From NCBI RefSeq assembly GCF_014805625.2, contig NW_023998415.1:27752329-27816328 (forward strand): a stretch of 64,000 nt of DNA, in the 5' to 3' direction. Below the pieces are notes generated by a model. The model was given only the letters and a program-made list of their open reading frames with translations, was not told the DNA's origin and searched no databases. This document shows positions 13,107 through 23,983 of this stretch, piece after piece. The stretch is from Glossina fuscipes (lineage: Eukaryota; Arthropoda; Insecta; Diptera; Glossinidae). A program made the translations under genes and the position numbers. Position 1 is the stretch's first letter, and every line of letters starts with the position of its first letter.

Positions 13107-13250
13107 ATTTATTATTATTATTATTTTTATTATTATAAATTTAGCCAGAGAATAAACTCTAAGACTAAAGTCTTAAAGCACTAGCATCTAAGGCGTTCGG
13201 CTTTATTACAAACTCTACCGCACCTGAGATTTGAACCCATGACCATTGAG
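13107..13250 (-). mobile_element. SINE-like element, copy 1
   Basis: On the minus strand this begins with a box-B-like GGGTTCAAATCTCAGG (13227-13242). It continues through 'AAAGCCGAACGCCTTAGATG', 'CTAGTGCTTTAAGACTTTAG', 'CTTAGAGTTTATTCTCTGGC' and ends in a (TAA)n tail (13107-13137). The copy at 60871-61003 shares the whole stretch, including the A/T triplet tail, in the opposite orientation. A short element with an internal Pol III-like box B and a simple 3' tail fits a SINE. A clear box A was not found, so tRNA ancestry is unproven. The 5' end may lie further right, up to about 13300. Confidence 0.6.
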
Positions 13251-16200
13251 TTGCATACGGTAATTTAGTTAGGTGAGTGTCCAGTGATAGGAGCTGTCTT
13301 GCAATAATACTTTTCACGATCAGTATAAACGATTACTAAAAGTTTACATCAAGTTTCTAATGAAATATCTCCTATCGATAGTAAATTTCAGATTTTTCCT
13401 CTATTTTAAGCGGAATTTTTGGACGGCCCATCTCAATCTTCTAATTTGGGACTATGGCGTGAGTATAACATTTTCATTCTCATTTTAACAGCAGTGAGAC
13501 ACAGCGACGATTGCGCAGGGTGTTAGGGTTGCGATCAGAGCAGAGTCGACTCAAAATCGAGCATTGATCGAGACATAAATAAGTGATCTGCTGCCTTTCC
13601 CTAACTGCTCCACGTGCTGGCGAATAGTTGATTATAATTTATTCAACCCTTTTGCTTCCCATCTCTTGTTGACTGACATGATATTCGCTCAGAAAGACCT
13701 TAAAATTCGGTTCGTCCTTCAAAGTAGTTTGGCTCGATTGCTAGTCAGAACTTGACCGTGTACACTACACAAAGCATTCGCAAGAAGAGTAACTGAATCG
13801 TTATTCATTTAGTGCAAAGTAAAACTCATTTGTCTCGGCGACTTGTAATAGGCCGATACGCAGTTATTTTGTAAATGAACGTAATGCATATGTATGTTAC
13901 GAGATCACCAACAATGGTTTTATAAGCGGAAAGAGAAATCTAAGGAGCCCAACGTCAAATCGGACTTTTGACAATTCCATTAATTACATGACGTTGAAAA
14001 CCATGACAATGTATTCTCTCAAAGACGTGGCGCAAATCGAGCTGATTCCGCTTATAGTTATTTGGTATTCCCAAAAATAACTACTTAGCTAAAGTCGAAT
14101 TTAGCATAATTGCAGTTATGGGAGCGAACGTAAGTCAGTCTTTCAATCTTTCCAAAGAATATTTATGCGCGAAATCGCTATGAAGTCACTTGTGTCTTGC
14201 TCTGGTCGGAATGTTATCATGCATCGATTTAGTCCTAACATTTCCACTGATATTTCAGCCGAACACGATATTGCCGAGCAACTTAATGCTTAATAAAAGG
14301 CAAACCAAAAAAATCAGAATCGTTTTTTCGCTTACATTCATTACGCAATTGACTATTTACATACTCATCCGAATATTTCTCTGATAAACATGCATCAGAC
14401 AGACAGAAGTTTTGAGATCTTCTAATCCATTTCTAACATATCTGTCAATTACGTTTATCCCAATTATTGGGAGTGAGTGAGTGAGGCGTTCTTTTCTTAC
14501 CCACCACTGTAAAATGTTTTTCTCCAAATTGTATGTAACACGCAAAAGATGGCTTCAGAGATTCTATAAAGACTCAGTGGGTCAAATTGGACAAACATGC
14601 CCTGATGCGCGCAATGGAGCGTAAATTGAACACAACTCAGTTTTTTCTAAAAACAAATTTTTGGATTTTTGCTCGTTGCTCAGAAATTAATAAAGTTGGA
14701 TCTAGAAAGCTAGATGCAAAAGTGGAAACAATCGGCCGAGTCCACACAAAGTTACGAGTAATTAAATATAATTTTTTTTTCAATTTCGTTGATGCTTTCG
14801 TTAATGCTTATTTATCATAAGGCAAACAAGACAAAACGTTTTAAACTATTTTGTACGCTCCTCAAATGAAGACATATCTGCCGAAAAATGGGTCAGTTTT
14901 AAAATGAATATGGTAGGCAACGCGATTAATTCTTTCTTAGTAATACCATCGATATGGGTATCAAATGAAAGAACGCGGAGAGTAGAACGCGAACAGTATA
15001 GCGGTGGGTAAGCGAGAGTCGGTCGTCGGAGTGCTAACAAGTTATATGGATCTCTTTGGAAATGGCGCAACTAATAGGCCTTAAATCGATTTAAAAAATA
15101 ATTATTTTAATTGGATTTTTATCATGGCAAGTGAATCAATCGTAAAACCGTGTGAGTGTTATTAACATAAATTTAACATATATCCTTATATCCAGTATCT
15201 TACTATAGTTCGGTTTACTAATCATTTTTGATTGAGATGAGATCTCGAATCGTTGTAGCTGTACTAGTGGCTTTTTAAAGCCACATAAAGTTAATTAAAA
15301 TGTTGATTAATCAATTAAAAAGTAATTAGCAAATGAATTGGAATGCAATAAAAGGCAAGGGCTACAAGGGTTCCTTAAAACAGTTACATATTTTAAGAGC
15401 TGGCTAAAGTGAGTCAGTCACAATCAACAATGAATCAACAATCGGTCTCTTAATCCTTTAATAATTCTATGATCAGTCCCTTATTCCTTATAAGCTTTGC
15501 GTTCGACTTTATTCTCAAGAATTCTCATAATCAATAAAATCTAATCTAATCTACGTTAAATCATACGAAATATCAGCTATCTATACATATATATATATGT
15601 TGACGTTTTAATGCCTAAATTGTTTTGTATCTTCTCTGAAATCATTTTCGTTACGTGCGAGTATATATCTAATGACATTTTAATAAAATCATTTATGCTG
15701 ATTTCCATGAAAAGAAGAAAAACAACTTGAAAGTAGTTTTTCATTATTTCCACTTCATTGCTTATCGTATAAAGCTGCAGTAAACGTATCTACTGTAAAG
15801 AGCATATAGAAATCTCAATTATATCTAAGTAGAAATACATCCACCACCGTAGCAACAAAATTACATGTCAGTTAAAGAAAAATAATTACACTTGTGCTAA
15901 ACCTTTCAATTAAAATCGAAGAATGAAATGAAAGGAGGAAAAAAAAAAGCGACCAGAATTTCATTTACATTCAATTATACAATAGGATTTATGAGGAATA
16001 CATAAAATGTACAAAAGAGGAAAAACATAACAGATACAGACAATCGATGTGTAGATAGGCCCAGAGTGAAAAATGGCTACACAATTGGCGAACTATTAAT
16101 GAAAATGAGAATATCATGCTATTGAGAACAATATGTGTTACAAACGAATTGATAACATTACTACGTACTTATCGTTACTCGACTCCCCAGCTCTGTCAAA

Positions 16201-19200
16201 AAGTAAAGAGAACAATATGCACTAAGCTGAACCAATCTGCCTTTGAGATCTTCGCTGGGCGGATCCGTGGAGAATTTACTTTACTGGCAAGGCCTTCATT
16301 CGATATCTCTGACGGACTTGAAAGCGTCTTGACAGCGATGTCTCACTATCTCCAACCTATCAGTTAAATTGTATAAAAATTCTTTGATATCTTCTGCGTT
16401 TGTTCAGCCCTGGACTAATCAACCGTACAAATATGTGATATCAAAAATTGCAACTTCTTCTATTGTACGAGCGCGTCACCTGGGATCTAGCAAAGTCGAT
16501 ATATTTCTTTCTTGCAATATGGGTTTCAGAAGCTCTTGAAATGACTTCTTCTCTCCCATAACAGTCGAGAACGGTCGGTCCTTCTCGGTCCTTTACTTTT
16601 CATTCGTGCAATCAATCTCCGAAGCGGTGAAACCTTAGAAACATTTGTCTAGTGAAATATGTGCTTATTCTTATATGAGTGGATAAAATCGTTTCGGTGA
16701 ATTTGTTGCTTTAAGGTAAGTTTAATAATATGTTTAATGTATCTCTCCACCCGTTAGTTGTATCATGTGAATGTCAAATCCGGTTGCACAGTAGATTATA
16801 ATAATCTGTTATGCAAAACTCTTGATAAAGTTGCATGTATGTAAACGGACAGACATTGGATATTTTCTAAAATAAATAAAGGCGTTTGCCGTTTAAAGTC
16901 AAGTTCATAGAACAAGTTATCTCAGATATGGTGATGTTTCCTGTATTATCGAACATAAATGGAAATGGACTCGATCGATCGATCGATATATAATAAAAAA
17001 TTGAAAAGTTTCATATGAATGGTAATTAACTGAGTCAAACTAGATAAATTGGCCAATGTAAAGTTAATAGAGAAATCTACAAGTCCACACGATAGACGTG
17101 TGCTTAACGTAAGCCAGCTTAGATGAAAAATCCTCACCGTAATTGAAAACTTTGATATAGAAGTGCTTTTTATTTTGGGTCTCTTTTCGTTTGTTGCTAA
17201 CGACGAAATCATAACAATTCTAAAAAATAAAGATTCCTTTTTATCTCTGTTTTAGTGGTTTTTTCTTTGTTAAAAAAAAATTTATGCAATTTTTCCTTTT
17301 TTTTGTTTGCTCACTTTGTGTTACTTTTTAATGAGTTCACATAAATTTTTGCATTTTCTCTTCTTTTCTGTCTGTACAAAGGTCCATCATAAAAAGCTGC
17401 CTTTTTTTTTTTTTTAATGGCGGCTATAAACTGTTGACCAGTTTTATTTTATAACGTCTACATGAATTGTGTTTTTCGTTTTTTGCCTGAATTTGGGAGT
17501 AGTTGTCATTATGTTTATTTTAAGTATGTTACTGCTAGAGGACATTAGAAATGATTATAATTTAGCTTATCATTTCAAAAAGGGATGACAAAGTGTAACA
17601 TCTGAAATTTTTATTTTACTCTTTTCGGTATTTATTTAAATTAGTAGTTAGCGTACAGTTGTTTGTTTTTTTTTTTTTTTTTTTGCTTTATTTTTACGCC
17701 ACAAAGCGGTGCTTTAAGGTGCATTCACTAAACTTTACTAAATTACTCGGATTACGAGCGCATGAAAAACGATGAACTTACAAGATCTACGAATGCATTA
17801 GTCCTCCTCAATAGTTGCCTGATAAAGGCGACGACTATGGCGTAGATGAAATGCAAATATTTGCAATTCTACTGAAGGAGTTTATTAAAATCTTTCCCAC
17901 ATGTTACATTATATGCAACGAATCAAAATTTTGCATAAAAAAAAAGAATTTTTTTTTATTAGAAGCTTCGCCATTATTTTCTCCCTATCTTAACTGTTTT
18001 ATTGATGCAGAGCATGTTCTGAAATGTGAGCAAAATGCTCTTCAGTTTTGATTGTTCTATCAGTTAAATGAATCAGTAATTTTATTAAGAGCTAGCGTGC
18101 GCATAAGGAATTTCATTGCATTTCTTATAAGCGAGTTTTCCTTATAACAAATATTTAGGTAATAAAATATAGCATACTTTTAGTTGCAGTCGTTGCGGTT
18201 AAAACGCAAAATTATCTAACATCATTCTGTTCTTCATGTAAGTAATTCGTTTGTCCGTCTATCCGTCCAATTGTTCGTTAATCGAAAGTCCTTCCTATGT
18301 GTCTATGTGCTTTTCCAATATTTATAGACGATTTGCAAAAACTTTCATTAAATTTGTCCAAAGAAAGAAAGCTGAAATTGAAATGAATATGAAAAGCATT
18401 TTGAATGCAGAAAATTTTAATGAAATGCGACAAATGTGCTAACCTTGTTCCATAAAAACGTTCTTACAAAAAAACAAGTCAAAAAGTTGTATTCGATTGG
18501 GGCCAAGCCTTGTGCATGCATCACCATTCATCTTACCCTATGAAGTTAGAAGACATCATTCAAAATATTGTAGATGATGCCCAGAGATATTTGATATGCT
18601 TTGAACCAGTTCACCTACACGTACGAGATCGCATCTCCTTAATGACACATAGATCTAGAATAACAGATAAAAATTTAGCAGCAATACTTCGTAGAGTTAC
18701 TAACGAGTTCCATGCTAATTACGATAATATATAGAGGGAAAAAAAATCGGGAACATGCCCAATTCAATCCATCATGTTGAAGCTTACGTAATGTGCTTAT
18801 TGTATTTACTTCGTTTCATGATAATAATAGAAAAATATTTATTAATCCGTTTCTCATAAAGTGTCCTGGTCCCTGTCCGGATATAAAAATCGAAATCGGT
18901 CCGCACTGTAGTGTTCAGTGAAGCTTCACTTTGGCTGTTTCAAACCACTGTGCACCGCCATCACTACAATAGTCTGGCATTAGGTAAAACAATGTCCAAT
19001 TTTTAGTATTTTACAACGAAAGCCGACACAAAATACTGATACGATAAACAAGACCAGTTAGAATACCAGCATTGGACGGCATAAATCTATTTAGGCCAGA
19101 ATTGGTTTTCAACAGTAATTTAACCCAAAAACAATTGCCGGGCAAGCACTTTTTCATAAAGCTAGCACTCCATGTAATTCCTAGCTCTTTCCAATTATCA

Positions 19201-19320
19201 TAATTTGAAAGCCTAATAGCAGTGAGATAAGCTTTCAAATGTAATAAATAAGTAAAAAAGAAATGTTTAACAAGTGAGGAGAAAAACAATCAAATAACAT
19301 ACGATGATAAAATAGAGTTT
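13251..19320. other. Gene-free stretch
   Basis: No gene supported. Open frames (14190-14384, 14587-14820, 16116-16367, 17815-18051, 18251-18442, 18510-18734 and minus 16946-17212) are short and show no recognised domain. Small features are an (ATCG)n run at 16973-16988, poly-T tracts at 17403-17416 and 17667-17684, and isolated GGACAGAC/GTCCGTC steps near 16848 and 18251. The latter may be scraps of the interspersed repeat described at 8160. Confidence 0.7.
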
Positions 19321-21859
19321 TGTCAACTTACAACTTACTCCTCCTCGTCCTCCTCCTCCTCCTCCTTGTTAACGGCTTATTCAACCTAACCGCATTGTCA
19401 GCCGTAACTAGCGTAACTGGCCTTTGGATTTCACACGAAAACATCGTATGACCATTTATCGGGCATGCGATATGCGTTTCGTGTACCATGGGTTCGGTAA
19501 AAGAAGAAACATAACTACGCAACTATACGCAACTTTATTTACATGTAATAACAAGCGAAGCCATAATAAATGAAAATGCCTTAAAAGCTCGATGGGTTAT
19601 AGTTATTAAGTATTATTTGATAGAAAAGGAAGAATTCCCTTCAAAACGGATTATTTCTGCCAAGTAGCGGGCACGGTTCTCATATGCTGCAACTTATTTA
19701 GTTATAGTAGTGTAACGAACCGACGAACGTAATAAACAGACAAACAGATAAACAAACAAATGAAAGTGATTTGAAAAACCTCGCTGCCATCATAACACTT
19801 AAGTACTTATAATAGAAATTAGACTCAGTTTTTGTTTTCCGCAACCGTTTGTGCAAGTTGTGTAAATTGGACAAAGTCGTGGCAGAGAGAAGGTGAAAGG
19901 CGAATAGGAGAAGGGGGGCTAAAATTATTTCTTACAGTTTACTTCCATCCCCATTAACATAATTGACTGTATAAGTCGAGATTGTTGTGTGCGATGTGCG
20001 GTAGGTTGTAAAAATTTTACAAAACATGCTACCGCCATGCTAACCCTCTTAGCTCTTAGCTCACCTGCCCTAATTCCAACCTTACGTGCTGTTATTTTTC
20101 GCCTTGCGCCTTGCGCCTTGCGCCTTTCGCCTTTCGCCTTTTGCTTTTGCCTAATGCCGCCGTGCACACACATATACCATTTAATCGTCAATCCCTTGCC
20201 GCCAGTACTTTTATTAATTCTTGCAGTCTTTCGTAGAGGGATGGCTTTCTTCTTCTGCCCTTCACAACGCGTCTTGACCATCCCCAAGATTGTGTGCGTA
20301 TTTATTATGCTTTCATTTCGTTGTTTATAAATGTCAGCGTATTCACACAAACATATAAACTTGCACATATACTTGTGCATGCTTGATATACACTTAAATA
20401 GCTTTACTCCCTAACTTATGCACTGCTTTAGCCTACAAATTTTCATTTTCGACTCCAAGTACAGTTTGCACTTGAATGCTATACTGCGGTCAGTAATAGA
20501 TGTGAAGTTTCATTTTCTACCCCCGGCTACAACGTTATGCGTAGACTCCGTCACTTAAAATATTACACACAGCAACTGTTGCTTATCAACTGCTCATTAT
20601 ATGGGCTTGTTTTCAAGAGCATGTAATGAAAGTCTTCCTTTTTATCGACTTATCTATGTATGACAAAGTGTATAGCATAAGTAAATCTTGATGAATTTCA
20701 AGTAACAACTTGTTAGATGACGCCTTCTATATGACAAAATCACAAGTGCCAACCACTAATGCAAATGCGCTTAACAATCAAATGAAAGTAAAATAATTCT
20801 ACTCTTTATTGCGTTTGCTTGTTGTTGGATAAGAAAGAACCGAACATTATAAAGGACATCGAAAAGGTTTAGGTAGCTTAAAGAGACTTTGTTCAGTTCA
20901 AAGAACAACACACCGTGCTACAACGTACATCACGATAGCATTCTCTCGCAGATGTATTTGTGAAAAATTCATATTTCTTCAATGACTGTTTACGTACAAT
21001 AATACGACTAATGGAAAACTTTGGCAATTATTAGTGTGGGAAATACAATTTCAATAAACTGATGTCGGAAAATATTATGGGGAATTTTCGCGACTAATCA
21101 AAGGGTAATTTTAATTTCCAGTAACATTTTAAATTATTAACAGTCGTTTAGCTAGTCTGCAGTAAACTTATTGCATAATATCACTCAAATGCCAATGAGC
21201 GCCTTGGAGAGAAATTCGTTAAGTCTGCCAATTAATACCGAATCCCCTAAGCAGGTATTAGAGAATTTCCTCTTCCCAAAGCCCCTGAGTTTGTTTATGC
21301 CGCCGTCTTTAAATGCCACTTTTTAAAGGGGAGATAAGTTTGATCTCAAATTGCTCGTTGCTTGTTGCCTATGGTTTTCCATATTTGATATGAACTGTGC
21401 TGTGCCCTCGTCTAACTTTAACTACATGCTATCTAATAGTTAATATGAGCGAAAATTCTCCTTAAAGTATCAAAGCTCCAAACTGGATTAAGCTCTTGTG
21501 TTTTTTATATTGTCTCGTTAAAGCGTTTAAAGTTAAACTTTTTTAGACAATTTTAGCTTCAGATATGCCGATCGTTTACAGTGTGTCAACTGCCACATGT
21601 GCCTATGACACTGTAATGCTATTTTCATTTGGTGAAATACAAATTCATTTCAATAAAATTTTGCTTTGACTGACCGACTGGACTGCTGAAAAACGTACAG
21701 TGTACTACATTCATCTCCTTCACTATTTTTGATTGACGTTAAGGCCTCCGACCACTAATTTTGGCTGACAAAGGGAACAAGGATTTAAAAACCCGAAAAC
21801 TCTTCTCACTAATTGCTTCCAGGATCTTAAGTGTGTCCTTCAATCCATTTGTGGCTATG
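19321..21859. other. Gene-free stretch with TCC and CGCCTTG repeats
   Basis: A (TCC)n repeat at 19338-19366 lies inside a 64-codon minus-strand frame whose C-terminus (RRRRRRTRRS) is the repeat translated. A 7-base minisatellite CGCCTTG/CGCCTTT at about 20099-20143 underlies the two longest overlapping frames here (19989-20330 plus, 19925-20380 minus). These are therefore treated as spurious. Nothing else is recognisable. Confidence 0.7.
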
Positions 21860-22330
21860 GTATACAACTGTAAGGCACAATCAGCAATTCTGGTATTGAA
21901 ATGCATCAAAAATGTTGGTCGGGAAGCTTTCGCCTTATTAATATTAATGCCCGTTAGGAATAAAAGTCAAGTTCAAGTTCATAATGACCTGGATTTTGTA
22001 TATGTTAAAAATAGAATTCCATGCCTTTCTTCAAAGTATTATACTTTGCCAGACTAAGCAATCATGCAAATCCCTTTCGCAATATCTCTCTTAGATCAGT
22101 CTAGTAAGATAGGAACATTGAGAAGGCATCGTATCCCGCATCTTCTTCACTTGGGAATAAACTAATTTTTGTTCCTTACGTGAATTAAAATGAACGGCTC
22201 TTAGCATATATAGCTTCCTCTTATTTTTATTTAAACATCACATCAGATCACATCGGTACTGTTATATTTTTCTCATTGGCGGATAATAATCTCTGTTATT
22301 CTCCTACGTCTACCACAAGATTTTCTTATC
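21860..22330 (+). mobile_element. 3' end of a jockey-like LINE, copy 1 (broken)
   Basis: Pieces of the C-terminus of a LINE ORF2 are visible: 'DLDFVYVKNRIPCLSSKY', then after a one-base shift 'NHANP', 'SLLDQSSKIGTLRRHRIPHL' and a stop near 22161. The jockey clade is known to end in an NPL-x-LLD-x(4-6)-RRLKR-like motif, and this order fits. The copy at 40260-40680 aligns over coding and 3' untranslated parts. Shared blocks include a 'TATTGAAAT-CAT-AAAAAT' stretch (about 21898 and 40295) and a 'TGTTATTC' block near 22293 and 40636. Reverse-transcriptase and endonuclease parts are absent, so this is a 5'-truncated copy. An open frame of 98 codons at 21761-22057 covers part of it. Confidence 0.55.
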
Positions 22331-23587
22331 AATTTACGATAAAATTTCATTACATAGTAAACTTGTGGAATGTGAAACGATTAGCGGTGCCGTGCTTAGA
22401 GCCGTGTTTCTTTCACTCAAGACCATCGGTTCTGGGGCCAGCCTTGCTATTTAGGCATTTTCTTTTTTCTTCAAACCATTATTCCCTAAAGTCTCCGTCT
22501 TCGATTTTCGTCTTCGACTTTTAAAGAATCAAATTGTAAAGCGCGACCTTGTTTGCGACCCTTCCTTCATATTTCACTTGCATTGTTCAATCATTTAACG
22601 GTTAAGATAGATAGATATTCTGATAATGACGGAATAAACCTTATCGCAAGAAGCCAGCTCGATTCTTGCCTTAGGAACGAACCAAAGCGATATGAAAGAG
22701 GAGAGTTGCACTAGGCTTGTCCGAGACAGATCCGGCCGACAACCATAGTCGCAGTCATCACATGGTATTTTTATGCGAAGCTCTTCATCTCATAAAGTCT
22801 GAGGTATGAAGCTGCTTGTCCAAGCTCAGTGACCTGCAAAGATATCAGCAACGTGATAAACTAGTCAGCTTGGATGATACTGAATCTGGCGCATCTAGTT
22901 CAATTGCTCATGAGTCCATACGACACTTCGCTGTCATATTAGGCCTTCTGCCCTAAATAGTTAATGGAAACAACTAACGCCCATCCGAGAGAGGAAAATA
23001 TATTATAATGCATTGTGTTGAGTAGCACTTCTTCCAAGTCGGCCCTCACGCATTTGCAGGCACCCAACCAAAACCAACCGGATTCCGCCGGAATGGCATA
23101 ATTGCGCCGTTTCCAATATACATGAATATAATATATCTCCAACAACAAAATCAAGTGTATACATATGTCCAATAATTGAGTTTTGGGTGAGAAATGGTTT
23201 GAGGCTTCGCAAATTAAGGGAATGGACATACCCAGGCTATTGTAATTCGATTGAGACCGAGGAGTCAGTATGATATTGAAATTTCTTTCAAAATACGAAA
23301 ATATCTTAGGATTCACAAATGAGGAGAGGGTTCCCATGATTCTGTTAGTTTGTGATTTCTATATGGAATTATCCTAAAACTTGATCAAGGAGTTCTTTGT
23401 CATAAAAGGAAAAGCAAGTTTTATGGAGTTTTTCAAATAATTTATTTTCACTTTGTTTGAAATTTGTTATGGCATTTTAATCCTTCCGTCACGCATCACA
23501 TAACGCTTTTTAATTGAGCCTTTTAAACTAAAAAAAAAAGGATGCGCGGCTTGCATGCATCAATTTCTTTATCAAAACGTGTATACG
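22331..23587. other. Gene-free stretch
   Basis: No gene supported. The 132-codon minus-strand frame at 22939-23337 has no recognised domain and is overlapped by a second open frame (23003-23212), as in other chance frames here. The part from 22640 to 22940 is less AT-rich than its surroundings, but no coding similarity was recognised. Confidence 0.6.
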
Positions 23588-23983
23588 TTATGGCAGACTG
23601 GCTTGGTTTGAGTATGATCGATATCCATGCGATTGTTTACTTGGCTCAGACGTGGTTACCGTAGGTACGGCAGAGTCAGTGAGGCGTTGACTTTTAAATT
23701 CCGAAGAAATTTTAATAATCACTGGCCGTTGACGCTTCGAATAGGACCGTAGACTGAAACAGAGAGTTTGAATTAGAAAATCCCAACATCCTAGTGGCTT
23801 TCCTCTGCTAGGCGCTGTTAAGTTTGCATTAATATGATAAACTTGTCCAGCATTTACGAAATGATCGACGTCGGCTTGCTGAGGAGAAGCCCTTGACGAT
23901 GATGGCAAACTGTTAGCCGGTTGGTGCTGTTGCGTTTGTCTCGCGCTAATACCGATGTTTGGTGCCTTAAAGGGTTTAGCCAT
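23588..23983 (-). CDS. Hypothetical protein or exon (131 codons)
   Basis: I do not recognise this product. A minus-strand frame runs from ATG at 23983 to TAA at 23588 and stays open further upstream to about 24013. The ATG is preceded by AAAG and followed by G, a fair fly start context. The predicted protein starts MAKPFKAPNIGIS, is rich in Q, S, P and N in its first half, and turns basic later (LRSYSKRQRP). That looks more like a real disordered protein than the Phe/Leu/Ile-rich chance frames elsewhere. A 3' splice-like stretch, TTCAAACTCTCTGTTTCAG, lies inside it (23759-23777, minus), so the real gene, if any, could be spliced differently. No neighbour, domain or polyadenylation context supports it, and a frame this long can arise by chance in 64 kb. 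Confidence 0.3.
   Translation of the reverse strand: MAKPFKAPNIGISARQTQQHQPANSLPSSSRASPQQADVDHFVNAGQVYHINANLTAPSRGKPLGCWDFLIQTLCFSLRSYSKRQRPVIIKISSEFKSQRLTDSAVPTVTTSEPSKQSHGYRSYSNQASLP

Noticed and set aside
13434..13500. GTGAGT followed by a TTTTAACAG, resembling a tiny intron
   Set aside because: The implied intron is about 33 bases, below the usable minimum in flies, and the flanking frames are closed.
19925..20380. Longest open frame in the window (151 codons, minus) with an overlapping 113-codon plus frame
   Set aside because: Both cross the CGCCTTG minisatellite, whose 7-base unit carries no stop in these frames. The Lys/Arg/Gly-Ala repeats are a product of it.
22939..23337. 132-codon minus-strand frame
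   Set aside because: No recognised domain, hydrophobic chance-like translation, and a second overlapping frame on the same strand.
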